Shown here: positions 40,946 to 50,653 of the stretch, one piece after another
Position numbering within the stretch: the first letter of the stretch is position 1
Layout of the letters: every line of letters starts with the position of its first letter
Assembly: GCA_039105265.1 (NCBI GenBank)
Contig: JAPFFF010000005.1
Coordinates: 4,449,501-4,513,500, forward strand
Source of the DNA: Tritrichomonas musculus
Lineage: Eukaryota > Parabasalia > Tritrichomonadida > Tritrichomonadidae
Reading direction: 5' to 3'
Length of the DNA stretch: 64,000 nucleotides
The notes under the pieces: generated by a model
The model's database searches: none
What the model saw: only the letters and a program-made list of their open reading frames with translations
Told to the model about the DNA's origin: nothing
Position numbers and translations under genes: made by a program

Positions 40946-43900
40946 TTAATTTTCATTAATATTCACATTTATATCGAACAATTCGAAACCTTGAGGAATC
41001 ATGGCCTCTTGATTTGGACCATGGATTACGTATCTTTTCTGATTCGTTGACATTACAAGAGCAGCATTTTTCACATCTTTAGCAGTAACATTTAAAATCG
41101 CCCGTCTTTGTTCCAATTTTTGTTTTGATGGTAAATTGTAAATAAAGTTATCAACACCCTCCTCAGAAGGAGGAATAGGAGCATCCAAATCAGCCACAAT
41201 GTTAATAATAGCATTCTCTATAATATCATCATTAAATTCTTCTTTACAAAGGGATGTGATACTTTCTTCAATTGTATTAATTACTGATGGCGGATTTTTA
41301 TCTTTTAACGTGGAAAAAGTAGCAATTCCATAAATAGGATCAAAGTAAGACTTTGTTACTCCCAAAGATAATTTTTCTGTAATTAATGGATATAAAAATT
41401 CGTTTTGAATCATGGACGTTAAAACATAAAATGAGGCAAAAAGTGACGGATTTTCCTTAAATAATGGACCTTTAATAGACACGCTAGTTTGGTAAGAGTT
41501 AGATTCAGAAGGGACTAATATTTTTGGCTTCTGTTGGATTTCTTCGAAAAATATCTGAATTTGATCTTCAGATCGGGGCTTGAATGGATGATCATTAAGT
41601 TTTGCCAAGATATCTTCAGTCAAAAATAGCAAATCGCTTTTATCCTCATCGCTCGCATGTATCAAAGCAGAGAAATTAGCCATACGAAAAACATGACGAT
41701 AAACTTTTTGAATACGGACCGATACGGAAGGCCAATCATTACTTTGAACCAATGAATCAATTCTTCGAATGGCTGTAAAACCTGTCAAAAGCTCCTCCAA
41801 TGCAGCTGCCTTACTCAAGCCAGCTGATGCATATCGAGAAGTGTACTTTCCATCGTTTGAGAGTAGTTTCTTCTCAGAATTGGCAGCCAACATCGAAATC
41901 AGTACTGCAATTTGTTCAGTATTATTCAAGGCAGGCGCCAAGAGCATTTTTTCGAGTAATGTGAATAAATGATCGATGTTTCTAGAGAGAGCCGACGCTT
42001 TTATAACAAAAGATGCTTCGACGTTTTCATTATCAAGATCATCATCACTATCTATATCTTTTTCGCTTTCAATTGTTTCTTGAAAAGTATTTTCATCATT
42101 TTTTGAAGGCTTTTTGATCGTCTCAGAAGGTTTGATGTAGAATTCGCATTTGATTCCGCCAGTGTAAAGCTGTCCTTTCGTTGAGAACGAGTCTTCATCA
42201 AGATCATCGGCACCAACTGCTGTCAAGACCGCCTGCAAAAGAGGTATGTCTTCAATATAGTCGGAATCAAGTGGGACTTGTCCCCGAATTTCAATATAGA
42301 CGATACCATTGACGTTTGAGTTGTAGAAAACAATGTTGTTGTCAATAACAGGATCGTTGCTCGGCTTGGCCGGCTTTAAATCACTGACTTTTATAGATGG
42401 TAATAAATTGAGAGGTTTTTGAGCGTATTTGTACTTTTTCAATAGTTTCGCTATATCAACAATTTTCTGTTTCTCTTCAATTGTCATGTTTTTTTTGTAA
42501 TATCTAAGTTCAACTTTTTCTTCACGAATTAATTCTTCATTGAAATCGGGATTTCCTTTCATTGTGAGATCAAGTCTGTGCTTGTTATCAATGAGTTTTT
42601 GCTTCATGATCATTTCAAAGTAATGTGGTTGAACCGATAGCAACTTTTTGAGACGCTCTATTTCCCACGATGGATCGATGATTTCAAATGGCGAGACATC
42701 ATGAATCCAGCTTCCGATTATGTTTTTCCATATTTTAAGACCCTGCGATGCTGATATTGTCTTTTGGCGTATTTCGTATCTGTTAAGAAGTGATTTAACA
42801 CGATTGGCATCAAACCCGTGCTTATAAAGTTGCTTTAATAGGGCAAGAACAGTTTGATTGAATAAGGTAAAGGTAGGATTGAAGCCTTCAAGGCCAATTG
42901 AAAAATACGGCGATCGTACTTTTGGGAAATAACCTGTTGCTAAAAAACGTGAACCAAATTCTGTTTTAATTAATCCTCTAAAAAGGGGAGAAACAGTTGA
43001 TTGAGTAAGTAAAATTGATAAAAATTCGAGGTCAACAACATCTGATATATTTCGAAGATCTCCACACATCCATGAAACAGAGGCACGTATTTTTTCTGGT
43101 TGAGTGTTTTCATCGAGCTGGCCTTCAAAATCTGCACATTGAGGCTTTGTCCATTTTGGTTGATTATATAATAAATCGTCAGAAGGTGCTGAAGAAGGCG
43201 AAAATGAATCAACAGCATCTGAAATATATGATAACATTTTTTTGACAGGAAATGAGCCATAGTGGAAAAACAAAGCATTGCTTGGATGATAATAACGAAT
43301 ATGATGTTGCTTGAGTGAGCTAATCGTCAGTTTTGATATTTCAGAAGGAGTTCCTAAATATCTATATCTGAGAATTGAATCTGGATATAAATTTTCTTGC
43401 AATAAATCGGTATACCTAGAATTCGATTTTAAAGATTCATCATGAACTTCATTATAAACTGTTCCATCATGATGAAGTGGCGTTTTATGATCAAACGGAT
43501 CTTCAAATTCAAGGCGATGACATTCTGAATAAAACGTTTCATTATTAATTAAAGGATTAAAAATGGCATCAAAATAAACTTTGAGAATATTATTAAAATC
43601 ATTTTCATTAGTCGTTGAAAATGGAAAAGCGGTCCACTCGTTCGATGAATATGAAGTTAATAAGGTAGCAAAAGAACGTTTTTTGAGTTCTTGAAATAAA
43701 TTGCGAACTGGATAATTTACAGAACTATGTTTAATCAGATGCTCTAAAATGTGAAGTGCGCCTGAGTCGTCTGATGAGGCTGTTCGAAATGTTGTAACAA
43801 AAAAATTATGAGTATCTTTTGTTGATAAATATAAAAAAGGAAAATGAAAACGCGTGTGCTCATATAAATATGCAACGATATTTAAAGAAGGAAAATTTTG

Positions 43901-44104
43901 CTTTTCTTTTAGAATAAACCCATGAATGACTCTCGGATCAGAGGTTTTTTCAAATGCAAAAATAGAAGCAACTATCATTAAAATTGGAACTGTATATGCT
44001 GTCAGTTTAACAAAATAAGAAAAGCGGTGTATTTCGGAATTTGGTAGGAATTCCGAGTTTCGCATTGAATTTATAAAATTTTGATTTTCTGAACATTCTA
44101 ACAA
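40946..44104 (-). CDS. M16C metalloprotease (PreP/falcilysin type), membrane-anchored
   Basis: 1052 aa. HILEH at about 117-121 is the inverted zinc motif HxxEH of M16 peptidases, and YNEVHDE near 216 supplies the third zinc ligand. The following NEWTAFPFSTTNENDF block and four-lobed length of about 1000 aa fit the M16C group (PreP, falcilysin, yeast Cym1), which degrades short peptides in an enclosed chamber. A hydrophobic stretch at about 34-52 suggests a signal anchor, unlike the cleaved mitochondrial targeting peptide of PreP, so an ER or surface location is possible. An acidic insert of about 25 residues lies near 690. If translation starts at the second Met (44065) the anchor is kept. 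Its start is only 38 bp from the divergent PRMT gene. Confidence 0.88.
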   Translation of the reverse strand: MLECSENQNFINSMRNSEFLPNSEIHRFSYFVKLTAYTVPILMIVASIFAFEKTSDPRVIHGFILKEKQNFPSLNIVAYLYEHTRFHFPFLYLSTKDTHNFFVTTFRTASSDDSGALHILEHLIKHSSVNYPVRNLFQELKKRSFATLLTSYSSNEWTAFPFSTTNENDFNNILKVYFDAIFNPLINNETFYSECHRLEFEDPFDHKTPLHHDGTVYNEVHDESLKSNSRYTDLLQENLYPDSILRYRYLGTPSEISKLTISSLKQHHIRYYHPSNALFFHYGSFPVKKMLSYISDAVDSFSPSSAPSDDLLYNQPKWTKPQCADFEGQLDENTQPEKIRASVSWMCGDLRNISDVVDLEFLSILLTQSTVSPLFRGLIKTEFGSRFLATGYFPKVRSPYFSIGLEGFNPTFTLFNQTVLALLKQLYKHGFDANRVKSLLNRYEIRQKTISASQGLKIWKNIIGSWIHDVSPFEIIDPSWEIERLKKLLSVQPHYFEMIMKQKLIDNKHRLDLTMKGNPDFNEELIREEKVELRYYKKNMTIEEKQKIVDIAKLLKKYKYAQKPLNLLPSIKVSDLKPAKPSNDPVIDNNIVFYNSNVNGIVYIEIRGQVPLDSDYIEDIPLLQAVLTAVGADDLDEDSFSTKGQLYTGGIKCEFYIKPSETIKKPSKNDENTFQETIESEKDIDSDDDLDNENVEASFVIKASALSRNIDHLFTLLEKMLLAPALNNTEQIAVLISMLAANSEKKLLSNDGKYTSRYASAGLSKAAALEELLTGFTAIRRIDSLVQSNDWPSVSVRIQKVYRHVFRMANFSALIHASDEDKSDLLFLTEDILAKLNDHPFKPRSEDQIQIFFEEIQQKPKILVPSESNSYQTSVSIKGPLFKENPSLFASFYVLTSMIQNEFLYPLITEKLSLGVTKSYFDPIYGIATFSTLKDKNPPSVINTIEESITSLCKEEFNDDIIENAIINIVADLDAPIPPSEEGVDNFIYNLPSKQKLEQRRAILNVTAKDVKNAALVMSTNQKRYVIHGPNQEAMIPQGFELFDINVNINEN

Positions 44105-44142
44105 AATAATACAAAAAGTTAAAAATTGAATTCTTCTCTAAT

Positions 44143-45315
44143 ATGACTCAAGAAACTCAAAGCACAGAAGAAGATCTCGATTATTATTTTGACAGTTATG
44201 CGCATGTTTCTATTCATAGAATAATGTTATCTGATAAAATACGAACCGTTTCATATAGAGAAGCTGTTTTTCGAAATCCAAGCTTATTTAAAGACAAAGT
44301 TATTCTTGATGTTGGATGTGGAACGGGCATTATTTCATTATTTGCTGCAAAATGTGGAGCAAAGCGCGTTTATGCAGTTGAAAAATCTTCAATTAGTAAA
44401 TATGCAAATCAAATCTTTGAAAAAAATGGATTTTCAGATAAAATAATTCTTATAAAAAAGTTAATGGAAGAAGTTGACGAAACTGATATTCCTGAAAAAA
44501 TTGATGTTATTGTAAGTGAATGGATGGGCTTTTGTTTATTATATGAATCAATGCTGCCATCGGTAATTTATGCACGAGATAAATTTATGAAAACACCAAA
44601 CAATTCACCAAATATATCAAAAGAAGTTCCTATCACATATGAAAAAATAGAATCAGATAAAATGGGTGAAAAAGTAACAGAGAATATTCAATTATCAACA
44701 GAATATTCTAAATCATCTGAAAAAAATGATGATGAAAGATGTAAAACTCAAAATGATTGCGTTTCAAGTAATTTTGGTACAATGTTTCCAAGCCGAGCTA
44801 GATTATACATAACTGCAATGGAAGATAGTAGTTACTATAAAAGAAAAATATGCTTTTGGGATGATCTCTTTGGATTTAATTTTCGTCCAATTAAAGAATG
44901 GGCTATACTCGAACCACTTATTGAGACTTGTCCAGAAAAACAAATTATCACTGATGATTCAATGCTCATTGAATTTGATCTCAACCATGTTTGCGTTCAA
45001 GATTTATCTTTTTCTGTTCCTTTTAAATTAAATCCACTTGAGCAAATTGAAATGCATGCATTTGTTGTCTGGTTTGATGTCTTTTTTGACGGTCCAGAAG
45101 CAACAATTTTGTTGTCAACTTCTCCATTTGAGCAAAAAACACACTGGGCACAAACTGTTTTTTATTTGGAAAAACCAATTAAACTTGAAGAAGATTCTAT
45201 GATAGAAGGCACGTTTGAAATGCATCCAAATCAAAACAATCCACGCGATCAAGATATTTCAATCAAGTTCAAAATTAAGGATCAAGAATATATTCAATAT
45301 TATAAAATTAGATAG
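44143..45315 (+). CDS. Type I protein arginine methyltransferase (PRMT1/6-like)
   Basis: 390 aa. YYFDSYAHVSIHRIML matches the YFxxY motif of type I PRMTs. Motif I is LDVGCGTGIISLFAAKCGA (near 55-73). The double-E loop is SEWMGFCLLYESM (124-136), with both glutamates that hold the substrate arginine. The THW loop is present (QKTHWAQTVFYLE, near 332). All parts needed to make asymmetric dimethylarginine from S-adenosylmethionine are in place. A Lys/Ser/Glu-rich insert of about 60 residues separates the Rossmann and beta-barrel halves (about 150-210), which is longer than usual. The gene ends in TAG. PRMT1 versus PRMT6 orthology cannot be settled by eye. Confidence 0.92.
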   Translation: MTQETQSTEEDLDYYFDSYAHVSIHRIMLSDKIRTVSYREAVFRNPSLFKDKVILDVGCGTGIISLFAAKCGAKRVYAVEKSSISKYANQIFEKNGFSDKIILIKKLMEEVDETDIPEKIDVIVSEWMGFCLLYESMLPSVIYARDKFMKTPNNSPNISKEVPITYEKIESDKMGEKVTENIQLSTEYSKSSEKNDDERCKTQNDCVSSNFGTMFPSRARLYITAMEDSSYYKRKICFWDDLFGFNFRPIKEWAILEPLIETCPEKQIITDDSMLIEFDLNHVCVQDLSFSVPFKLNPLEQIEMHAFVVWFDVFFDGPEATILLSTSPFEQKTHWAQTVFYLEKPIKLEEDSMIEGTFEMHPNQNNPRDQDISIKFKIKDQEYIQYYKIR

Positions 45316-45431
45316 ACAGATAATATTGTATAAATAAAGATATAAATTAGTACTAGATAATATATAGAAACTTTTTATTATATATAATGAACAATTTATA
45401 TTTATAAATAGATTTAATAATGGACTTAGAA

Positions 45432-46556
45432 TCAACTGTAATCTATACTTCTATTAGCAATATAAAGTCCAACGGCTCCATAAATCAATAAAAACAGAGG
45501 CAAAATTTTTTTAACATTTTTTGATGTTAAAAATTCTTCGAATCCTAAAATAGCGAAAATTTCAAACTGTATTCCTTGATGAAAAACATCACCATATTTC
45601 AACAATATCAAATATAGAAAGGAAAAAACAAGATGAATTGAAAGAAATGTCGATTTCATTGATAAAAACAAAATTCCAATAAATCCAAAAGCGTAATACA
45701 TAAATTGGCCATGGAACTTCCATAGTTTATCAACTTCAAAACAACTTAAAAAGATAGAAACGAAAGGACAATACTCATCAGAATTAATAAATTCTTGGGT
45801 AAAATACCCAAAAAAGCTTTTCATAAAGAATAACTGAATAATACCAAGGGAAATGAAAACGAGCGGAAATATAAGAAAGAAATGAAAGATTTCATTGCGA
45901 CCTTTTTTCTTATCAAAAAATAAGTATGAAAGAATTGAAAGAAACAAAACAATTCCTTGACTATTTGTTAAAAGAGCTAAAAAAGTTGAAATAAATAATA
46001 TCTTAAAAGAAGATATTCGTGCGCTAATTAAAGCTATAAATGCTAGACAGAGATAAAGAGAATCACTATTTACCACTGAGCGATAAACAATATATCTCAT
46101 TGGATAGATTGATAAAGCAATTGAATAATAAAACATGCACGATGAGCACACTTTAAAAACATAAAGTAGTCGATTAAAAAAAAAAGATGCCAAAAAAGCT
46201 GTAATTAATATGTACAAAAAAGCGGCTAAATTCCAACTTCCAAATGTTAAAAAATGTAGAATGAAAATACAAGTTGGCGTTACTGGCAAAATTCGAGCAT
46301 TTGCTAATAAATCTGAATCTATTTTCCCATTTCGATCTAGTACATTATAAAAGTGTTTTGATACATACATATAAAGACCAGCATTAGAATAGGTTAAAAC
46401 GTTTTCGAGAGATTCATTGAAAAATAAGTAAATCCAAATTAGAACTATTGGTATAATTGATGATAAGCATATATATAAATCTTTTTTTTTCCATTTTAAT
46501 AAAAAATGCCATGATAGATTTTCATGTTTCATTTGATCATTTTTGCATTCATTCAA
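45432..46556 (-). CDS. Polytopic membrane protein, possibly GT-C/PIG-V-like
   Basis: 374 aa with about eight to ten hydrophobic spans starting near residue 28 (YICLSSIIPIVLIWIYLFF). After the first span lies SNAGLYMYVSKHFYNV, the position where GT-C glycosyltransferases of the PIG-V group carry an acidic WDG.HY-type motif, and further on YRSVVNSDSLYLCLAFIAL resembles their Y.E.LF..L pattern. Seen: membrane topology. Inferred: a dolichol-phosphate-sugar-using mannosyltransferase. The catalytic acidic motif is not convincing, so it may be an inactive or different family. Cys and Phe are abundant. Confidence 0.45.
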   Translation of the reverse strand: MNECKNDQMKHENLSWHFLLKWKKKDLYICLSSIIPIVLIWIYLFFNESLENVLTYSNAGLYMYVSKHFYNVLDRNGKIDSDLLANARILPVTPTCIFILHFLTFGSWNLAAFLYILITAFLASFFFNRLLYVFKVCSSCMFYYSIALSIYPMRYIVYRSVVNSDSLYLCLAFIALISARISSFKILFISTFLALLTNSQGIVLFLSILSYLFFDKKKGRNEIFHFFLIFPLVFISLGIIQLFFMKSFFGYFTQEFINSDEYCPFVSIFLSCFEVDKLWKFHGQFMYYAFGFIGILFLSMKSTFLSIHLVFSFLYLILLKYGDVFHQGIQFEIFAILGFEEFLTSKNVKKILPLFLLIYGAVGLYIANRSIDYS

Positions 46557-46969
46557 AATATTAATTTTTATTTATCTTAAAATTCTAATTAAATAAATAA
46601 TATAATATTTAATCATTAATATTATAATATCATTATAAAATAATATATTTTTTAAAAAATGTTTTATCAAATATTTCATCGGGTAATTATGTTTTTAAAA
46701 TTTATTTTTTTTTAACGATGTCCACTTTTTCATATAAATACATTTTTTTCAAAAAATCAAGATCATGAAATAACATCATCAATAGTTTGTTTAAATATAT
46801 GAATCTATATTGTGAACTTTATTACAATAAAATAGTTTGACATTAGAGTTTATCAAATTGTAATAATTCATGAAAAGTAATGTTTATACATCACGTTTTT
46901 GGTAATCAAATAAGTTTTATCATTAGATAGCTAAAATAAAAACAGTTATTATTTAATATGGTATTAGAA
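46557..46969. other. AT-rich spacer
   Basis: 413 bp between two minus-strand genes. It is AT-rich and shows no gene, RNA or repeat that I can identify. Confidence 0.5.
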
Positions 46970-47971
46970 TTAATAAACAAAATATCTAAGCCTCTCCCAT
47001 TTTGTCTCTGAAGAAGGAGCTTGGCCAAATTTAATAATATTTTTACCCATGTTTTCATCAATAACCATTAAAGCGCCTTTATTAGGAACATTATCATCAT
47101 CTATATCATAATTTGGAGCCGAAAAAATAGTCAAAACATGGTTTTCATGACAATATTCGAATCCTTCTTGCTTCATTTCATGAGCTCTTATAATAAGATT
47201 AACGTTATTTACTTTCATGAATTCTTTTGTTGCTCTAATTCCAAAACAATAACCGACATTTCGCCGTGATTCTGCAAACATGCAATCATCGTCAGTTGGA
47301 TCATTCCACACTAAATGGCATAAAGCTCCACTATCAGGGATGTCTGTAAATCTGTCAATTTTAGCAATATCGTCTATCGTTTTAATTAAGGGTGACAAAC
47401 CTCCATGTACACAAAATATTTTTTTGTTGATCGTTGCTGAAAGAGGAAGTGAATTAAATAATGATTCGTATGCTTTATATAAAAACTGTGATCGAAATTT
47501 AACTAAAATTTCATCACGAAATCCGTAATATGATGTTACATTTCCGCTTTCATGGTTTCCTCGAATTAAATAAATATTTTGCGGGTATTTAAGTTTCAGA
47601 GCGCATAAAAGCATTAATATTTCTGCACCTTTATCGCCACGATCAACATAATCGCCAAGAAACAAATATCTTGAAGCAGGAGGAAGACCTCCGATCCTAA
47701 ATATTTCGAGCAAATCATAAAAATGTCCATGAACATCGCCACAGAGAATGATTGGTGGATAAAGGTCTAGAACATTAGGTTCTTTAAGAAAGAGCTTGGT
47801 ACTATTTTCAATAATGTCCTGCATTTCAGTTATTGATGGAAGTTCAGAGTTCCAAAATTTGGCTATAATTCGTTCTAGTGGATCCTCTGAATCTGAAAGG
47901 TAAGGGCCTTGAAATCGCATAGCTGATATTTTAAAAAGACTGTCAATTTCTGTTTTTCTCTTTGGGTGCAT
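46970..47971 (-). CDS. PPP-family serine/threonine phosphatase
   Basis: 333 aa. The PPP signatures are complete: GDVHGHFYDLLEIF, GDYVDRGDKGAE, RGNHESG, a HGG turn (VHGGLSP), and RAHEMKQEGFEY with SAPNY. Metal-binding Asp, His and Asn residues are all kept, so a dinuclear-metal phosphatase is expected. After SAPNY the usual Cys-Gly-Asn stretch reads DIDDDN, so the cysteine that microcystin attacks in PP1 is absent. The C-terminus (WERLRYFVY) resembles neither PP1 nor PP2A closely; trichomonads carry many diverged PP1/PP2A paralogues. Regulatory subunits cannot be predicted. Confidence 0.93.
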   Translation of the reverse strand: MHPKRKTEIDSLFKISAMRFQGPYLSDSEDPLERIIAKFWNSELPSITEMQDIIENSTKLFLKEPNVLDLYPPIILCGDVHGHFYDLLEIFRIGGLPPASRYLFLGDYVDRGDKGAEILMLLCALKLKYPQNIYLIRGNHESGNVTSYYGFRDEILVKFRSQFLYKAYESLFNSLPLSATINKKIFCVHGGLSPLIKTIDDIAKIDRFTDIPDSGALCHLVWNDPTDDDCMFAESRRNVGYCFGIRATKEFMKVNNVNLIIRAHEMKQEGFEYCHENHVLTIFSAPNYDIDDDNVPNKGALMVIDENMGKNIIKFGQAPSSETKWERLRYFVY

Positions 47972-48930
47972 TTTCTAATAATTTTTATTTCACCATTATG
48001 AATTCGCCTTTGGAAATGAAAGATTGTAATTTTATTGTGCAAATGCACTTAGATATAACTAGCATAAAGTGTTAAAAGATCAAAAAAAAAAAAAAAAATA
48101 TATAAGCCATTTAAAATCTATATTTACAGCTTTCAGAGGAGGGAAAACTAATTGAATTTGCTATTTTTTCTCATTGTTCGCCTTTTTTTGCGTTATGTAA
48201 TTAATAAATTCATAATTTTATTTTATTTATAAATAATATAAAAATAATTATATATAAATATTACTTTTATGATTTGATTAAGGGCAATCGATGAAAATTG
48301 GAGATTCTCAATTTCAAATAATTCAAGATAGATCAAATGATGATTTAAAAGTATCCACTAATATAATTAGAATAAACCATACGAGATTCAATATTTTTAC
48401 AAAATGGCTGAGATATAATCAGTTTTTTGAAATAATTACTGATGCTATTAAATCAAACGTTGCCCCAAACTCAACACACCAAATCATTCGAAAACAATAT
48501 ATTAGATATATATGCGTATAATAAATCTATTTATTCGACTAAATCTCAAATCTCAACTACTAATTTTTTATTAGAGTCATGATAAGTAACACTCGATCAT
48601 TAGTTTTATTCATTCTCCCAAGCAAATATATAAATTTATTTAAAATACCGTATGAAAAATTATTTTTTAAATCCATATATATGATTAAATATGCAAGAAT
48701 ATTTAAAAAATATTAATATCCCATCAAGAAAAATTTGTAAAACTATAATACTAAAATTTGAAAAGAAAAAATTGAGAGAAAAAATATTTGAATAGGCATT
48801 CAAATTAGATAAATTTGGAATAAAACATTTTTATCTCAATAATATAAATAAATTATAGAGATATTTCAGATAGAAAAACTATTATATATTATATTAAATA
48901 TTATATGCACTTATAAAAAATCCAAACCAA
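47972..48930. other. AT-rich region with one doubtful ORF
   Basis: About 960 bp. A 76-aa plus-strand ORF (48291-48521, with FNIFTKWLRYNQFFEIITD) has coding-like composition but no recognised relatives and no initiator; it may be a transposon fragment. A poly-A run lies near 48083-48098. Otherwise nothing was seen. Confidence 0.35.
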
Positions 48931-49299
48931 TTATACTATGAGTTTTTGTGTTAAAAATAAGTTGACCCTCCTCTCTGCTTTCATATCTTTTGATATTTTT
49001 TGCATTTTTGGAATGATGAGAGTATCCATATATTGAGCTATTGAGTCATAAACTTGTCTGAGCATTTCAATACACCTTGCAACATTTGTTTCTTCACGTG
49101 AGGTACCGATTTTGTGAAATATGTCAATGTATCTTGTTTTAATATCTTGAGGAATTTCTAAGTTTTGTAAGAATTTTACAAAATTACTTGATTTATGCCA
49201 GAAGCAAATCACTCTTCTTAATAAAGCAACTTTTTCTCATGCTTCTTACTCCTCAGGTACCGTAGACTCGATCAACTGCTGGAGTAGTAATGTCGACAA

Positions 49300-49984
49300 G
49301 ATGTAATCGATAAGATGTGATCGACAAGATGTATCCGATAAGATATATTCGATAATATGTATCTGTATATAATGAATCTGTATATGATGTATCCGTATAT
49401 GATATGTTCGATAAGATATATTCGCATAAGATGTAATCGATAAGATGTGATCGACAAGATGTATCCGCATAAGATGTAGTCGATAATATGTATCTGTATA
49501 TAATGTATCTGTATATGATGTATTTGTTGTGATGTACTCGATAAGATGTAATCGACAATATGTATCTGTATATGATGTGATCGTTAAGAGATGAATCGAT
49601 TTAGAATGGTTCATCATTCGAAGTTTATAGTCAAAATTAATCAAAATCGACTTGGTTACTAAACGGGGTACATATCGGGTTAATTTTAACCCATTAACCA
49701 ATGAAGTGATTCATGAGTGTTTCTGATCGATTTCGTTAATGTGTACTCGGTTAATGCTGTATCTGTATATGATGTACTCGTCGCGATGTATCCGATAAGA
49801 TATGATCGACAAGATGTATCCACATATGATGCATCCGATAAGATGTATCCGCATATGATGTACTCGTCGCGATGTATCCGATAAGATATGATCGACAAGA
49901 TGTATCTACATATGATGCATCCGATAAGATGTATCCGCATATGATGTACTCATCGCGATGTATCCGATAAGATGTGATCGACTG
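49300..49984. repeat. Degenerate 14-15-bp tandem repeats (iteron-like array)
   Basis: Two blocks, about 49300-49599 and 49755-49984, are made of units close to GATGTATCCGATAA, with variants ending GACAA, CATAT or GTATAT. There are at least 35 units. In the second block six units form an 86-bp higher-order repeat present 2.5 times with few changes. The blocks are separated by 155 bp that contain ACCAATGAAGTGATTCA, which recurs after the second block at 50038-50054. Direct repeats of this size beside a possible initiator gene resemble iterons. The long minus-strand ORFs across the array are a by-product of the repeats. Confidence 0.75.
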
Positions 49985-50137
49985 TTAATGGTTCATTGTT
50001 ATCAATTCGACTGTTATCGATCAAAAATAGATATGTTACCAATGAAGTGATTCACTTAGTATCTGGATTGTATTCTAGTGACATACTTAAACGATTTGGT
50101 GTGTGGATCGTAGTATCTGGACTTAAATGTATACGTG

Positions 50138-50401
50138 TCACTCTCTTCTGGTTCGGTACTCTTTCGTGGAACAGAGCTTACCATTACGTTTGGTGAATCG
50201 TTTTGTCGACTGTGGTATATCTTCATTTAAGGATCTCGTATCGAACTTGCTAGCATTCGGATTGCGACGGAACAGAGTGTTGAGGGTCTTATAATCTTGT
50301 TTAGTTGTTAACTCGGTGATAGCTCGTTTAAGTACTGCTAAGTCATCTGTAGTATATAACTCTTCGAGAGTTGGTTGTGATGTATTCTTGTTCTTACTCA
50401 T
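50138..50401 (-). CDS. Small basic protein of the 4.0-kb element
   Basis: 87 aa from MSKNKNTSQPTLEELYTTDD (ATG at 50401); an in-frame ATG at 50434 would give 98 aa. It begins polar and helical (DLAVLKRAITELTTKQDYKTLNTLF) and ends basic (KRFTKRNGKLCSTKEYRTRRE). I recognise no family. It lies 220 bp beyond the stop of the 644-aa gene, on the same strand, and shares its codon style, so it probably belongs to the element. A DNA-binding accessory role is a guess from charge only. Confidence 0.5.
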   Translation of the reverse strand: MSKNKNTSQPTLEELYTTDDLAVLKRAITELTTKQDYKTLNTLFRRNPNASKFDTRSLNEDIPQSTKRFTKRNGKLCSTKEYRTRRE

Positions 50402-50653
50402 TTCGATGGAATTAAACTCAAACATTTCTCGCACAAAAAAAATACTATATTCACATTATATATGGTCTTTATGTCGAGGTCTGGTCTCGAATTTCATTAC
50501 ATTTATAACACGAACGATACTAGTTTTCGTTTAGCAACTGGATGTCTCTTCTCGATACCGGTAACAACTTTAAACACACTCTCTCGATCTTTCAATATCT
50601 CATCCATCCACTTATTGGACTTACATTCTACTATATTATCATTAATTCGACAT

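Noticed and set aside
49253-49701. Long overlapping minus-strand ORFs (60-151 aa) rich in Tyr, Ser, Ile and His
   Set aside because: They arise from 14-15-bp repeats that lack stops in several frames; the peptides simply repeat and overlap one another.
49300-49984. CRISPR array
   Set aside because: Units follow directly with no unique spacers of constant length, vary in sequence, and no cas genes are present; the genome is eukaryotic.
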